A stretch of DNA of 64,000 nucleotides from Yersinia vastinensis. GTDB taxonomy: Bacteria > Pseudomonadota > Gammaproteobacteria > Enterobacterales > Enterobacteriaceae. The notes under the pieces are model-generated. The model made no database searches. It was not told where the DNA came from and saw nothing but the letters and a program-made list of their open reading frames with translations. A program made the translations under genes and the position numbers. The stretch spans positions 62,001 to 126,000 of the forward strand of contig NZ_CACVAF010000010.1 in assembly GCF_902726565.1 (NCBI RefSeq), given 5' to 3'. Shown here piece by piece: positions 28,597 to 41,133 of the stretch. How positions within the stretch are numbered: position 1 is the stretch's first letter; every line of letters starts with the position of its first letter.

Positions 28597-29342
28597 CGAT
28601 TCTGGTTACCCGCCCATCCCCTTCTGGAGAGCAGTTAGTCAGCCGCCTGCGTGCGCTGGGCCGGGTTGCCTATCATGCACCGTTGATTGATTTCTCACCC
28701 GGAGATGACCTGTTCAAGTTACCTGAGTTGCTGCAAGAAATGCAGGCGGGTGACTTGGTTTTTGCGTTATCTCAGAACGCGGTGCGCTACGCTAACTCGC
28801 TGTTAAAAAGAAATAACCTGTCATGGCCCGCACAGTTATCTTATTATGCTATTGGCCGTAGCACGGCATTAGCACTGCATACTGCCAGCCGCTTGCACGT
28901 GACTTTCCCCCCCACAGGGGAAACCAGCGAGATGCTGCTGTCATTGCCCGACCTGCAAAAGCTGTCGGGTAAAAAAGTAGTGCTATTGCGCGGTAATGGC
29001 GGGCGAGAACTTCTCGGTGAAACTCTTGTAGAACGAGGAGCCACAGTCACTTTTTGTGAGTGTTATCAACGTAGCCCTATTTTTTATGATGGCAGTGAAC
29101 AAAGTGCGCATTGGCAACGCTCTGGGATTGATATTCTGGTCGTCACCAGCGGCGAAATGTTACAACAGATCTATACTTTAGTTCCTGATTACTATCGTTC
29201 TTCTTGGTTACTACGTTGCCGCTTGGTCGTGGTGAGCGATCGTTTGGCCGCCTTAGCGGCTCAAATGGGCTGGAGTGATATCCGGGTAGCAGAGAATGCT
29301 GATAATGACGCACTGATCCGCGCGCTACAAGAATTTCAATAA
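28593..29342 (+). CDS. hemD: Uroporphyrinogen-III synthase
   Basis: Cyclises hydroxymethylbilane with ring-D inversion to uroporphyrinogen III. The 249 aa show the typical start [15 protein letters not shown] and the weakly conserved two-domain fold ([13 protein letters not shown], then [11 protein letters not shown]). It is translationally coupled to hemC by an ATGA overlap. hemX follows after about 30 bp. Confidence 0.96.
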   Translation: MTILVTRPSPSGEQLVSRLRALGRVAYHAPLIDFSPGDDLFKLPELLQEMQAGDLVFALSQNAVRYANSLLKRNNLSWPAQLSYYAIGRSTALALHTASRLHVTFPPTGETSEMLLSLPDLQKLSGKKVVLLRGNGGRELLGETLVERGATVTFCECYQRSPIFYDGSEQSAHWQRSGIDILVVTSGEMLQQIYTLVPDYYRSSWLLRCRLVVVSDRLAALAAQMGWSDIRVAENADNDALIRALQEFQ

Positions 29343-29371
29343 ACCTGAAACCTGACTATGGGATGCCCAAT

Positions 29372-30496
29372 ATGACGGAACAAAATACCCCATCCGCACC
29401 AGTGGAAGAGACAACCACCGCGGCTGAGAGGCACCAACAGCCAGCACCAGAAGTTCGCCGGGAGAAACGAACCGGTCCAATTCTGGGTGCCATTGCTATT
29501 GCACTGGCTATCGCGCTCGGTGCTGGGCTTTATTATCACGGACACCAGCAGGCCCAGTTACAAGATGCGGCGAATATCGCGCTGCAAGAGCAGTTGGCTG
29601 AACTTAAACAGAGCCAATTGCAGGAAAAACAGCAACTTGAATCATTATTGCAACAGCAAGGCAAAGCGCTGGAAGCCGCTGACCGCCAACAGACGTCACT
29701 GACTCGCCAACTTAATGAGTTGCAAGAGAAAGTTGCGACCATATCTGGCAGTGATGCCAAGACTTGGTTACTGGCACAAGCTGATTTTCTGGTGAAAATG
29801 GCAGGGCGTAAACTGTGGAGCGATCAAGATGTCACTACTGCTGCCACCTTACTGAAAAGTGCCGACGCCAGTCTAGCTGATATGAATGACCCTAGTCTTA
29901 TTGAGGTTCGTCGCGCGTTGACCGAAGACATCAGCGCCCTTTCTGCGGTCAGTCAGGTTGATTTTGACGGTATCATCCTCAAACTGAACCAACTGTCCAA
30001 TCAGGTGGATAATCTGCGCCTGGCTGATAACAATATTGATGACTCACCCATGGATGCCAATAGCGATGAATTATCCAGTTCGTTATCTGAATGGCGCCAA
30101 AATCTGAGCAAGAGCTGGCACAGTTTTATCTCTGATTTCATTACGATTCGCCGCCGTGATAGTAGTGCGGAGCCTCTGTTGGCACCAAATCAGGATGTTT
30201 ACTTGCGTGAAAATATCCGCTCACGTCTACTGGTTGCCGCTCAAGCAGTACCACGCCATCAGGATGAAGTGTACAAACAGTCACTGGAGACCATCTCCAC
30301 TTGGGTTCGTGCTTACTTTGATGTGAATGATCCGAATACCAAGGCATTTCTGGATGAACTGGAGAGTTTGAGTCAGCAATCCATCTCAATGGACGTACCT
30401 GATCAATTGAAGAGCCAGCCAATGCTGGAAAAATTGATGCAAACTCGGGTTCGTAACCTACTGGCACAAACGCCAGCTGCCACTCAGGGGGAATAA
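29372..30496 (+). CDS. hemX: HemX-like membrane protein
   Basis: A 374-aa inner-membrane protein with one transmembrane helix at about residues 33-50 ([19 protein letters not shown]). A long periplasmic coiled-coil follows (about 55-130, rich in Gln/Leu/Glu), then the conserved block [21 protein letters not shown]. coli HemX was annotated as a methyltransferase, but the sequence has no methyltransferase motif; its function is unclear. I chose ATG 29372 (MTEQ, GGA upstream) rather than ATG 29363. Confidence 0.9.
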   Translation: MTEQNTPSAPVEETTTAAERHQQPAPEVRREKRTGPILGAIAIALAIALGAGLYYHGHQQAQLQDAANIALQEQLAELKQSQLQEKQQLESLLQQQGKALEAADRQQTSLTRQLNELQEKVATISGSDAKTWLLAQADFLVKMAGRKLWSDQDVTTAATLLKSADASLADMNDPSLIEVRRALTEDISALSAVSQVDFDGIILKLNQLSNQVDNLRLADNNIDDSPMDANSDELSSSLSEWRQNLSKSWHSFISDFITIRRRDSSAEPLLAPNQDVYLRENIRSRLLVAAQAVPRHQDEVYKQSLETISTWVRAYFDVNDPNTKAFLDELESLSQQSISMDVPDQLKSQPMLEKLMQTRVRNLLAQTPAATQGE

Positions 30497-30498
30497 GT

Positions 30499-31698
30499 AT
30501 GCTACGCGTATTATTGTTATTCCTCATTTTGACTGCAGGTATCGTACTTGGCCCCATGTTGGCTGGGCATCAAGGTTATGTATTGATCCAAACCGACAAC
30601 TATAACGTCGAAACCAGTGTCACCGGTTTGGTCATTATGTTGGTATTGATACTGGTCGCTTTCCTGATAATTGAATGGATATTGCGCCGCATTTTTCGTA
30701 CCGGCGCACGCACCCGTGGTTGGTTTATGGGCCGCAAACGCACCCGTGCGCGTAAACAAACCAAAGCTGCCTTGATCAAACTGGCTGAGGGTGATTTCAA
30801 GCAGGTTGAGAAATTACTGACCCGCAATGCTGATCATGCTGAACAACCGATGGTGAACTACCTGCTGGCGGCAGAAGCAGCCCAGCAGCGTGGTGATGAA
30901 TTCCGCACCAACCAATATCTTGAACGGGCAGCAGAAGTGGCCGACACTGAGCAATTGCCAGTAGATATTACCCGAGTGCGTATCCAATTAGCACAAGGGC
31001 ACATTCATGCTGCTCGTCATGGGGTTGATCGTCTATTAGATCAAGCGCCACGCCATCCTGAAGTCCTGCGTCTGGCCGAGCTGGCTTACTTGCGCTCTGG
31101 CGCTTATAGCTCATTGTTGGAAATTCTCCCCGCGATGAGCAAAGTTCAGGTACATACCCAGGATGAGATCGCCGCACTGGAGCAGCAAGCCTACATTGGC
31201 ATTATGAATCAATGTATGGCTGAAGAAGGTAGCGAAGGTCTAAAACGCTGGTGGAAAGATCAAAGTCGTAAAGTGCGTAATGAGATCCCACTGCAAGTCG
31301 CCTTGGCAGAGCATTTAATTGAATGTGATGATCATGAAGTGGCCCAGCAAATTATTTTGGACAGTCTAAAGCGTCAGTACGATGAACGCTTAGTGCTATT
31401 GATCCCGCGCTTACAATCGGGAAATCCAGATCCATTAGAGAAATCATTGCGCCAGCAAATCAAACAGCATGGTGCAACTCCGTTACTCAACAGCACCTTA
31501 GGTCAGCTCATGCTAAAACATGGTGAGTGGGAGAAAGCCAGTGAAGCCTTCAAAGCTGCGCTGGCACAGCGGCCAGACGGATATGATTATGCATGGCTGG
31601 CTGATGCATTGGATAAACTACACTGCCCTGAGGATGCCGCACAGGCTCGTCGCGAAGGGTTATTGCTGACGCTGAAGCAGAACGGTGAATCTCTTTGA
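30499..31698 (+). CDS. hemY: HemY, TPR-containing membrane protein
   Basis: A 399-aa protein with two N-terminal membrane helices (about 1-20 and 42-62) and a cytoplasmic tetratricopeptide region. The segment after TM2 is basic (RRIFRTGARTRGWFMGRKRT). HemY of enterobacteria is unrelated to the HemY oxidase of Bacillus and is thought to organise late haem synthesis. It starts 3 bp after hemX and is followed by an intrinsic terminator. Confidence 0.93.
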   Translation: MLRVLLLFLILTAGIVLGPMLAGHQGYVLIQTDNYNVETSVTGLVIMLVLILVAFLIIEWILRRIFRTGARTRGWFMGRKRTRARKQTKAALIKLAEGDFKQVEKLLTRNADHAEQPMVNYLLAAEAAQQRGDEFRTNQYLERAAEVADTEQLPVDITRVRIQLAQGHIHAARHGVDRLLDQAPRHPEVLRLAELAYLRSGAYSSLLEILPAMSKVQVHTQDEIAALEQQAYIGIMNQCMAEEGSEGLKRWWKDQSRKVRNEIPLQVALAEHLIECDDHEVAQQIILDSLKRQYDERLVLLIPRLQSGNPDPLEKSLRQQIKQHGATPLLNSTLGQLMLKHGEWEKASEAFKAALAQRPDGYDYAWLADALDKLHCPEDAAQARREGLLLTLKQNGESL

Positions 31699-31780
31699 TT
31701 GCTAACCTGCGTTGAGCAGCCTAGGGCACTCCGGCGGCTTACGCCGGCACGTATCCCCTTGGTTCAACTTAAACTGCAAC

Positions 31781-31820
31781 ATAAAGGCTCCTTCGGGGGC
31801 CTTTATGTTATTTATTTTTT
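31781..31820 (+). terminator. Intrinsic terminator of hemCDXY
   Basis: ATAAAGGC and GCCTTTAT arms enclose a CTTCGG-type loop, followed by a T-rich tract. It ends the hem operon before the glmZ terminator, which faces it. Confidence 0.88.
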
Positions 31821-31822
31821 GC

Positions 31823-32046
31823 AAAAAAAAACGCTTGCCGATAGGGGCAAGCGTCTAAAATTTTCAGGTCTACAGACAACAATGTCGGTGCCTCACTCAA
31901 CGTTATGCCCGGTATGTGATGAAGATATACAACATCGTTTACATGGACAATAGGCACCCTAAAATCGGCTCTGCATCATCCCTGGGTTTATGAAGCACAA
32001 TTGGCGATAAAACCAGGCAGTCATAATAAGTGGGATGAGCATCTAC
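31823..32046 (-). ncRNA. glmZ: Small regulatory RNA GlmZ
   Basis: Read on the minus strand, the region starts GTAGATGCTCATCCC, passes through CATAAACCCAGGGATGATGC and AGAGCCG, and contains AACGTTGAGTGAGGCACC plus TTGTTGTC, all matching E. coli GlmZ. This second block (about 31868-31905) is the part that pairs with glmS mRNA. A terminator ACGCTTGCC...GGCAAGCGT plus a run of T closes it. Length is about 224 nt (E. coli about 207). GlmZ activates glmS translation with Hfq and is destroyed by RapZ/RNase E. Location after hemY equals E. coli. A sigma-54 promoter sits just upstream. Confidence 0.93.
31831..31854 (-). terminator. GlmZ intrinsic terminator
   Basis: ACGCTTGCC and GGCAAGCGT form a 9-bp stem; on the minus strand nine T residues follow (to about 31823). 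Confidence 0.9.
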
Positions 32047-32057
32047 ATAAGAGATAT

Positions 32058-32074
32058 TGCACTTAGCGTGCCAA
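32058..32074 (-). promoter_or_regulatory. Sigma-54 promoter of glmZ
   Basis: On the minus strand TTGGCACGCTAAGTGCA fits the -24/-12 consensus TTGGCACG-N4-TTGCA with one mismatch. Counting from the -12 GC places the start within 1 nt of the homologous GlmZ 5' end. A sigma-54-driven glmZ has been described for Yersinia. Confidence 0.87.
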
Positions 32075-32206
32075 ATCGTGCAATGGATTGTCATTTCATT
32101 CAATTATTAATTTAATTACATGATAAATAATGGTTTTATTTTTATATCCCCCTATATCCTTATCCTATTCACCTACAGCACTCAGATATATATCGTCAGA
32201 GTGATC

Positions 32207-32224
32207 TGTCGCTACAAAACGACG
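32207..32224. promoter_or_regulatory. GlrR-like activator site 1
   Basis: TGTCGCTACAAAACGACG fits TGTC-N10-GACA with one mismatch. It lies about 160 bp upstream of the glmZ start, the usual enhancer distance. Confidence 0.65.
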
Positions 32225-32254
32225 CTATAAACGAACGTTAATTTTATTAATAAT

Positions 32255-32267
32255 TATCAAATAGTTA
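32255..32267. promoter_or_regulatory. IHF-like site
   Basis: TATCAAATAGTTA matches WATCAANNNNTTR at every position. It lies between two GlrR-like sites. IHF assists DNA looping at GlrR-controlled promoters. Confidence 0.6.
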
Positions 32268-32269
32268 TA

Positions 32270-32287
32270 TGTCACCTTTCAGAGACA
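32270..32287. promoter_or_regulatory. GlrR-like activator site 2 (perfect)
   Basis: TGTCACCTTTCAGAGACA matches TGTC-N10-GACA exactly. Confidence 0.75.
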
Positions 32288-32301
32288 ATACATTCGTCTT
32301 T

Positions 32302-32319
32302 TGTCGCAAAAAGCCAACA
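32302..32319. promoter_or_regulatory. GlrR-like activator site 3
   Basis: TGTCGCAAAAAGCCAACA matches TGTC-N10-GACA with one mismatch. It is the most distal of three sites. Confidence 0.55.
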
Positions 32320-32509
32320 CCCATACTCTGGCCGAAGAATGCCCAATTCTGCTCCCGCCATTTGGCGAATTTGATCAAAGAGTGCCAATAAGAGTTTCAG
32401 AGGCATAAGGAAAGGTAATTGCAAAGGGCGAGTAGCCACTCATCAGGCTGAAGCTTAAGGTGGGATATGACGTAAGAATTGAGGCAAGACAGATAAAATA
32501 CAGACGAAA

Positions 32510-32534
32510 AAAAACCCCGCATTGCGGGGTTTCT
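32510..32534 (-). terminator. Terminator of the tRNA operon
   Basis: AACCCCGC-ATT-GCGGGGTT is an 8-bp stem; on the minus strand a run of eight T follows. It lies just after tRNA-Pro. Confidence 0.93.
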
Positions 32535-32541
32535 TCGAAAT

Positions 32542-32618
32542 TGGTCGGCGAGAGAGGATTCGAACCTCCGACCCACTGGTCCCAAACCAGTTGCGCTACC
32601 AAGCTGCGCTACTCGCCG
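32542..32618 (-). tRNA. proM: tRNA-Pro (TGG)
   Basis: 77 nt on the minus strand, beginning CGGCGAGTAGCGCAGC and ending with encoded CCA. The anticodon loop is TTTGGGA, anticodon TGG. The TTCGAAT T-loop is present. It is the last gene of a four-tRNA operon. Confidence 0.97.
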
Positions 32619-32693
32619 ATTTCTTACTGCTCACTCTACATGGTCTTTCGACCTATGTCCATGTAAATCTTAATAAAATCTACACGTTTTGTG

Positions 32694-32780
32694 TGGTGCG
32701 AAGGGAGGGACTTGAACCCTCACGTCCGTAAGGACACTAACACCTGAAGCTAGCGCGTCTACCAATTCCGCCACCATCGC
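32694..32780 (-). tRNA. leuT: tRNA-Leu (CAG)
   Basis: 87 nt with a long variable arm (class II), starting GCGATGGTGGCGG and ending with CCA. The anticodon loop TTCAGGT gives anticodon CAG. Confidence 0.97.
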
Positions 32781-32796
32781 ATGTTCCACAAAAATT

Positions 32797-32873
32797 TGGG
32801 GTGGCTAATGGGACTCGAACCCACGACAACTGGAATCACAATCCAGGGCTCTACCAACTGAGCTATAGCCACC
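32797..32873 (-). tRNA. hisR: tRNA-His (GTG)
   Basis: 77 nt including the extra 5' G typical of tRNA-His (GGTGGCTATAGC), encoded CCA, anticodon loop TTGTGAT with GTG. Confidence 0.97.
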
Positions 32874-32942
32874 ATCACTTCATACAGCTTACTTCGTCCT
32901 ACGCGGCAATCTTACCACCGCAGCTCTTGCACACAAAATTAA

Positions 32943-33019
<77 letters not shown>

Positions 33020-33040
33020 TTAGCGCCGTTGCGGGTGGGG

Positions 33041-33069
33041 ATACTACGGTTTTAATGCTTGGCTGTCTA
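33041..33069 (-). promoter_or_regulatory. Promoter of the tRNA operon
   Basis: On the minus strand TAGACA, 17 bp, TAGTAT, followed by the G/C-rich discriminator CCCCACCCGC. Such a discriminator is typical of stringently controlled stable-RNA promoters. Confidence 0.75.
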
Positions 33070-33167
33070 GTGCTTTTTTAGAAGAAATGATGCGTTTGCT
33101 TACGCTTTGCTCACTCTGCCACAAAAGTCAGCGCTTAATAGCCCCCACTCCGCCTTGTTCGCTGGTT

Positions 33168-34559
33168 TTATAGGCGTTTCACTTCGGCTGGCGTCTTTTT
33201 ATGCATACCCAAGCCAAAATAGCACACGGTGACCAATCCAAGGAAAATCATCCCCACGAATAAAGATAAGCGAGTATCCGGGTTGATCCCCATCCCCACC
33301 AACACACAAATCAGGAAAGCGATAGTGAGGTAGTTTACATACGGGAACATGATGGATTTGAAAGGATGCTGCTTCAATGCTTCTTTATGCACCTGACGAA
33401 AACGCAGCTGGCTCACCAACACCACAAACCACGGCACCATACCCGGTAATACGCTGGCACTATAAACGTACACGAATACCTGCTGTGGATTGGGGATGAT
33501 GTAATTGAGGCTAGAGCCCACCATCAAGCACAAAATCGTAACGGCAATACAATACACCGGAACACCACTGGCAGACAATTTGGTCAGGCAAGCAGGGAGC
33601 TGACGGTTTTTCGCTAAGGCATATAACATGCGCCCACCACTGTACATGCCGCTATTACAACCCGACAGCGCAGCGGTAAGCACCACAAAGTTGATAATGC
33701 CCGCCGCTGAAATGATACCTATCTTGGCAAAGGTCAGGACAAACGGACTGCCCGTCGTACCAATGCCATCCCACGGGAAGATAGTCACGATGACGAAAAT
33801 AGCCCCAACATAGAAGATCAGAATACGCCATAAAATGTTATTGATAGCGCGCTTTAGCGTGACCTGAGGATTTCGAGCTTCACCCGCCGTAATGCCCACC
33901 AGTTCAACGCCCTGATAAGAGGCCACCACAATACACAGCGCAAACATAAAACCTTTCCAACCCCCAGCAAAAAAGCCGCCGTGAGCTGTCAGGTTATCAA
34001 AACCAATAGGCTGGCCATGATTACCAAAGCCAAAGAAGATGACGCCCAGCCCTACCAGAATCATCACAATGATGGTTGTCACTTTGATCATCGCAAACCA
34101 GAACTCCAGTTCGCCATATAATCTGACTGCGGCCAGATTCGCCAGCGCCACAATGGCTACTCCGGCAATAGCCGGCAACCATTGGGGAATCTCCGGGAAC
34201 CAGAATTGGACATACACGCCAATAGCGGTAATTTCAGATATCCCCACCGCTATCCACATAAACCAATAGCCCCAAGCGGTCAGATAGCCGAAATAGGGGC
34301 TAAGATATTTATGCGCATATACAGCAAAAGAACCGGCAACCGGCTCCAGATACAGCATTTCGCCCATTGCCCGCATAATAAAAAATACAAACAAACCGGC
34401 AATAATATATGCCAGTAATACTGACGGCCCTGCCCACTTTAAGGTACTGGCAGAACCCATAAATAGCCCAACACCAATTGTCCCGCCTAATGCTATTAGC
34501 TCGATATGCCGGGCTTCCAGCCCACGGTGTAATCCTTTTTTCTCTTCGTTCCCTGCCAT
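33168..34559 (-). CDS. yifK: APC-family threonine/serine transporter YifK
   Basis: An amino-acid permease of 463 aa with about 12 membrane helices. [20 protein letters not shown] near residue 13 is the family signature around the substrate site; [14 protein letters not shown] lies near 300. E. coli YifK (ThrP) imports threonine and serine and is repressed by Lrp and by the sRNA GcvB; I did not verify those sites here. It lies between the tRNA operon and wecG, as in E. coli. Confidence 0.93.
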   Translation of the reverse strand: MAGNEEKKGLHRGLEARHIELIALGGTIGVGLFMGSASTLKWAGPSVLLAYIIAGLFVFFIMRAMGEMLYLEPVAGSFAVYAHKYLSPYFGYLTAWGYWFMWIAVGISEITAIGVYVQFWFPEIPQWLPAIAGVAIVALANLAAVRLYGELEFWFAMIKVTTIIVMILVGLGVIFFGFGNHGQPIGFDNLTAHGGFFAGGWKGFMFALCIVVASYQGVELVGITAGEARNPQVTLKRAINNILWRILIFYVGAIFVIVTIFPWDGIGTTGSPFVLTFAKIGIISAAGIINFVVLTAALSGCNSGMYSGGRMLYALAKNRQLPACLTKLSASGVPVYCIAVTILCLMVGSSLNYIIPNPQQVFVYVYSASVLPGMVPWFVVLVSQLRFRQVHKEALKQHPFKSIMFPYVNYLTIAFLICVLVGMGINPDTRLSLFVGMIFLGLVTVCYFGLGMHKKTPAEVKRL

Positions 34560-34642
34560 ATATCCTCTATCAACTTACTGGTGTATGTCTGTTCCGGATT
34601 CCGGTTGTTTTTTTATGAATAAAACATGGTGATGAAAAAAAT

Positions 34643-34668
34643 AAAGGCTGAATTTAAGTATTCAGCCT
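34643..34668 (-). terminator. Terminator of the ECA operon
   Basis: AGGCTGAAT and ATTCAGCCT arms with a 6-nt loop; on the minus strand TTTATTTTTTT follows. It lies about 80 bp beyond wecG. Confidence 0.85.
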
Positions 34669-34745
34669 AATCATTAATACATTAGTGGATGCAAGCTAAA
34701 GAATAGGGAAACAGCCCACCACAAAACTCCGTTTTTGGGTGATGA

Positions 34746-35522
34746 TTACAGACGTCCGCTGTAATAGTAACCAACAAACTTGAGCAACTTGAATTGGCGA
34801 CGAATACGGCTTGGTTGCGCCAGTAAGCGATAAAGCCACTCCAGCCCCATGTTCTGCCATATTTTAGGCGCACGTTTGACATGCCCGGTAAAGACGTCGT
34901 AAGTGCCGCCAACACCCATATACAACGCATTAGGATGGACTTTACGACAATCACGCATAAACATTTCCTGTTTTGGCGACCCCATCGCTACCGTCACTAT
35001 CGCCGCGCCACTGGCGGCAATCCGTGCAAACAAAGCTTCGCGCTGATCCGGCGTGAAATAGCCGTCCTGACTCCCCACTAAGTTAACATTCCATTGCGCA
35101 CGCAACTTGGCCTCGGTTTCAGCTAACACCTCGGGCTTGCCACCGACTAAAAATACGGGTGTCCCTTGTTGGCCCGCACGCTGCATCAATGCTTCCCACA
35201 GATCAGCACCCGCAACCCTTGAAATTTTCGCTTGCGGATATTTCCGGCGAATGGCGCGCACCATACTGATCCCATCGGCATACAGATATTCGGCCTCACA
35301 GATCAATTCACGCAATGCAGCATCATCTTCGGCTTTCATCAGCTTTTCGGCGTTCATTGCAACCAATGTGCCCGTCTTCACTGGGCCGCTACTCAGCAGA
35401 TGATCCAGCGTCTGAGTCATGTCACGAAAACCCCAAATCTCGAAGCCACGGACAGTGTATTTTGGAATGGCGATATCTTTAGAAATAACAGTATTTTTGG
35501 GAGTAGCAGTATTCTGTTCCAT
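34746..35522 (-). CDS. wecG: UDP-ManNAcA transferase (ECA lipid II synthase)
   Basis: Transfers N-acetylmannosaminuronic acid from UDP-ManNAcA to lipid I to make ECA lipid II. The 258 aa belong to the WecG/TagA/CpsF GT26 family, with [26 protein letters not shown] and [14 protein letters not shown]. It is the last gene of the 12-gene operon, 8 bp after wzyE. Its N-terminus is about 10 residues longer than in E. coli. Confidence 0.95.
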   Translation of the reverse strand: MEQNTATPKNTVISKDIAIPKYTVRGFEIWGFRDMTQTLDHLLSSGPVKTGTLVAMNAEKLMKAEDDAALRELICEAEYLYADGISMVRAIRRKYPQAKISRVAGADLWEALMQRAGQQGTPVFLVGGKPEVLAETEAKLRAQWNVNLVGSQDGYFTPDQREALFARIAASGAAIVTVAMGSPKQEMFMRDCRKVHPNALYMGVGGTYDVFTGHVKRAPKIWQNMGLEWLYRLLAQPSRIRRQFKLLKFVGYYYSGRL

Positions 35523-35530
35523 TACGATCC

Positions 35531-37995
<2,465 letters not shown>

Positions 37996-38011
37996 CTACT
38001 GTAAAGAGTGT

Positions 38012-39268
38012 TTACGGTGATGAATGTCTACGATACATAAGGAATACGCAGCTACAGAGCGCGAAATAGACGATATAGGTGGCCATATAGGCCTGTGCCG
38101 CCCCCAAAGAGCCATTCATTGGAATTAACCAATGGGCAAACCCGGTTAACAGTAAAAACTGGCTGACTTCCGTCAGAATGTAAAAGCGTAAAGAGGCTTT
38201 GGCGATTACCAAATAACCAAACACATATGACCCGACTTTCAACACATCGCCCACGAGCTGCCAAGCAAAAAGGTCACGCATGGCCGTAAACTGGTGAGAG
38301 AACAGCAACCAGATAGCGAAATCACGTAACAACCAGACTATCAGGCTGGCGGTCGCCACTGCTGGTAAGACAAACTTCAGTGAGCGCAGGATTTCACGCG
38401 AAATCGCCGCTTTCTCTTTCAGTCTCGACAGCGTGGGCAGCAAATAGACGGTAAATGATGCTGTGATAAATTGTAGATAAGCATCTGAAATACTGCTCAC
38501 CCCTTGCCAGATCCCCACCGCATCCCAACCATAGCGGTCAGCCAGTAAGTTACGCATCATCACATAAGCGACCGGTAGGGTCACCGAAGTAATCAACGCC
38601 ATAATGGTAAACTTACCCAAATGGCTTGCCAACGCTTTATCCCAGCTAAGTTTAAGATAACTTAAGGGAATAGTCTTGCGCCGAATAAGCATTGCCCCCG
38701 CTGGGATAACCACCAGCGCAGGAACCAATGCCAACCCCACTAAGGCTCCGGGATAGCCCCCAATCTGGAAGCAAATATAGTACGCCACCACACCGATCAG
38801 GCTACCGCCAATCACGGCCAGCGCATTCCCCATGGCATCGCGATAACCTTTAAGGATAGCCAAAAACAGGTTGGCGTAAGCTATTCCCATCTGGATAAGC
38901 GCGACTGCGCGCACCACATTCTGGTAATCACTATGACCGAATAACGCAATACTAACGGGCTTTGCCGCCAACAGGAAAATCAATGCCAGCAACGTTGAGA
39001 ACCCCAGAACAATCGCTGATGAGGTTCCTAAAACAGCCCGAAGACGTTCAGGTTGCTGATGGTATTCAGCAACATATTTAGTAATACCGTTGAAGATACC
39101 CGCGCCGGAGAGCACGCCTAATACCGTAATTAGCTGGCGAAAGTTACCCGCCTGCCCAACACCACTAGGGCCAAAGGTCACCGCCAGCAGTTTAACCACT
39201 AACAGCCCTACGCCAATCTTAATCAGCGTAGAGCCAGCAGTCCAAATCGATGCTTTTGCCAGAGACAT
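38012..39268 (-). CDS. wzxE: ECA lipid III flippase
   Basis: A MOP-superfamily flippase of 418 aa with about 12 membrane helices that moves ECA lipid III across the inner membrane. I chose ATG 39268 (MSLAKASIWTAGSTLIKIG, as in E. coli) because it directly follows the wecE stop (TGATATG). A longer frame would add 17 residues with no match. Confidence 0.95.
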   Translation of the reverse strand: MSLAKASIWTAGSTLIKIGVGLLVVKLLAVTFGPSGVGQAGNFRQLITVLGVLSGAGIFNGITKYVAEYHQQPERLRAVLGTSSAIVLGFSTLLALIFLLAAKPVSIALFGHSDYQNVVRAVALIQMGIAYANLFLAILKGYRDAMGNALAVIGGSLIGVVAYYICFQIGGYPGALVGLALVPALVVIPAGAMLIRRKTIPLSYLKLSWDKALASHLGKFTIMALITSVTLPVAYVMMRNLLADRYGWDAVGIWQGVSSISDAYLQFITASFTVYLLPTLSRLKEKAAISREILRSLKFVLPAVATASLIVWLLRDFAIWLLFSHQFTAMRDLFAWQLVGDVLKVGSYVFGYLVIAKASLRFYILTEVSQFLLLTGFAHWLIPMNGSLGAAQAYMATYIVYFALCSCVFLMYRRHSSP

Positions 39269-39269
39269 A

Positions 39270-40400
39270 TCAGGCGAAGAAACTGAGAACAGTATTAATA
39301 ACCGTGCTCTGATTAACATCAGTCAGGTTGTAGAAGATTGGCAAGCGAACCAGGCGTTCACTTTCCTTAGTAGTAAAACGGTCTTCGCCATCCATACGGC
39401 CAAATTCCTCACCTGCCGGACAAGCATGCAACGGAATATAATGGAACACCGCCATGATCTCAGCTTCTTTTAAGTAGCTGATGAACGCCGAACGCTCTTC
39501 GATATCACGCAGTTTGATGTAAAACATATGCGCGTTCTGTGCCAGATTGTCAGGAATAACAGGTAAATCAATGCGCCCAGCCTCAGCCAAGGGTTTGAAA
39601 GCATCATAATAGTTATGCCACAACGCCAGACGGCGTTTATTGATTTGTTCTGCCGCTTCCAACTGGCCCCACAGATAAGCTGCCTGTAAGTCAGACATCA
39701 AATAGCTGGAGCCGATATCGCGCCACGTATACTTATCAACCTGACCACGGAAGAACTGGCTACGGTTGGTGCCTTTTTCACGGATGATTTCTGCGCGGTC
39801 AATCAGTGACGGGTCATTGATTAGTGTTGCACCGCCCTCACCACCCGCGGTGTAGTTTTTGGTTTCATGAAAACTAAAGCAACCGATATGGCCGATAGTC
39901 CCCAACGCTTTGCCTTTGTAAGTCGACATTACGCCTTGAGCTGCATCTTCGACCACAAACAAATTATGCTTTTGCGCCAACGCCATAATAGTGTCCATCT
40001 CACAAGCCACACCGGCATAGTGGACTGGCACGATAGCTCTGGTTTTGTCAGTGATCGCCGCTTCAATTTTGGTTTCATCAATGTTCATGGTATCTGGACG
40101 AATATCAACAAACACCATTTTCGCACCGCGCAGCACAAAGGCATTGGCAGTCGAGACGAAAGTAAAGCTTGGCATAATCACTTCATCACCAGGCTTGATA
40201 TCCAGCAGCAATGCGGCCATTTCCAGTGATGCAGTACAAGACGGGGTCAGTAACACTTTCGGGCACTCAAAGTGCTTCTCCATCCACTGCTGACAGCGAC
40301 GGGTAAACCCACCATCGCCGCATAATTTGCCGCTGGTGATTGCTGCTTGCATATAACCCAGTTCAGTGCCGACTACCGGTGGAGCGTTAAATGGAATCAT
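39270..40400 (-). CDS. wecE: dTDP-4-amino-4,6-dideoxygalactose transaminase
   Basis: A PLP-dependent sugar aminotransferase (DegT/DnrJ family) of 376 aa making TDP-Fuc4N. The Schiff-base lysine is K181 in SFHETKNYTAGGEGG; VVEDAAQ near 149 binds PLP. I chose ATG 40400 (MIPFNAPPVVG) with AGGGGA upstream; the 25-residue extension of the open frame overlaps wecD and has no match. It starts 1 bp after the wecD stop. Confidence 0.97.
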   Translation of the reverse strand: MIPFNAPPVVGTELGYMQAAITSGKLCGDGGFTRRCQQWMEKHFECPKVLLTPSCTASLEMAALLLDIKPGDEVIMPSFTFVSTANAFVLRGAKMVFVDIRPDTMNIDETKIEAAITDKTRAIVPVHYAGVACEMDTIMALAQKHNLFVVEDAAQGVMSTYKGKALGTIGHIGCFSFHETKNYTAGGEGGATLINDPSLIDRAEIIREKGTNRSQFFRGQVDKYTWRDIGSSYLMSDLQAAYLWGQLEAAEQINKRRLALWHNYYDAFKPLAEAGRIDLPVIPDNLAQNAHMFYIKLRDIEERSAFISYLKEAEIMAVFHYIPLHACPAGEEFGRMDGEDRFTTKESERLVRLPIFYNLTDVNQSTVINTVLSFFA

Positions 40401-40401
40401 C

Positions 40402-41133
40402 TCATCCCCTGCATAACCAATACGCGGTGCTTTCAATCGAAGCACCACTGCGAATATAAAGACGTAAAGCAGCAATATTGCTCATTTGTGTGGCCACCCG
40501 TAACCGGTGTAATCCATGACTCTGGCACCACTGCTTTGCCGCCGACATTAATGATAAACCGATGCCTTTACCCTGCGCATTAGGGAATACAGCCAACAAG
40601 CCAATGCGCGCGCTACCCTCGTGCAAATCACGGAGTGTGACAAACCCCGCAGGTTGCCCCGACGAATCCATCACCAACAGACATTGATGGTCGAATGTGC
40701 CCAGCACCGCTTTTTCAGCCCATAAGGCATAAAATCGCCCACTGTCTTGTGGGTCATACCATGGGGCACGAAAGCGGCTCAATGCAAAGGCATTAGCAGC
40801 AACACTGCGTAACAGTGGTATATCTGCTATGACAGCGACCCGCTGTTGATAAGTTCCAACATCGGCCCTAACTGAAGCATTTTCCATGCCAACCGCGTCG
40901 TCTACTGACAGCGCCAGATCAATCTCCCCTTCGACGAGCTTAAAACCAAGCAGTCCAAGGGAATCAATAAGATCAAGACGATGGGTAGGGACTTTGGCTT
41001 GGACAAGGGTAAAAGCATCCAACTCAGCCGGATTAACTTGCGGGGCTGAGTCGGAGAAAATTAGTTTTGCGCTTGGTCGCTGGAAAAATTCACTTTCCCA
41101 GTCCAGTGGCTCAATACTGGCGTGGACGGGCAT
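40402..41133 (-). CDS. wecD: TDP-Fuc4N acetyltransferase
   Basis: A GNAT-fold enzyme of 243 aa that acetylates TDP-Fuc4N with acetyl-CoA. The CoA-binding part is [19 protein letters not shown] near residue 181, followed by [19 protein letters not shown] chose ATG 41133 ([11 protein letters not shown]. coli-like), which overlaps rffH by 23 bp. The protein is about 19 residues longer than the 224-aa E. coli enzyme. Confidence 0.94.
   Translation of the reverse strand: MPVHASIEPLDWESEFFQRPSAKLIFSDSAPQVNPAELDAFTLVQAKVPTHRLDLIDSLGLLGFKLVEGEIDLALSVDDAVGMENASVRADVGTYQQRVAVIADIPLLRSVAANAFALSRFRAPWYDPQDSGRFYALWAEKAVLGTFDHQCLLVMDSSGQPAGFVTLRDLHEGSARIGLLAVFPNAQGKGIGLSLMSAAKQWCQSHGLHRLRVATQMSNIAALRLYIRSGASIESTAYWLCRG

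Noticed and set aside
31699-31953. 84-codon plus-strand frame after hemY
   Set aside because: It runs through the hem terminator and the 3' half of GlmZ on the other strand.
32375-32731. Short frames across the tRNA-Pro region
   Set aside because: They overlap a mature tRNA and its terminator, which explain the sequence.
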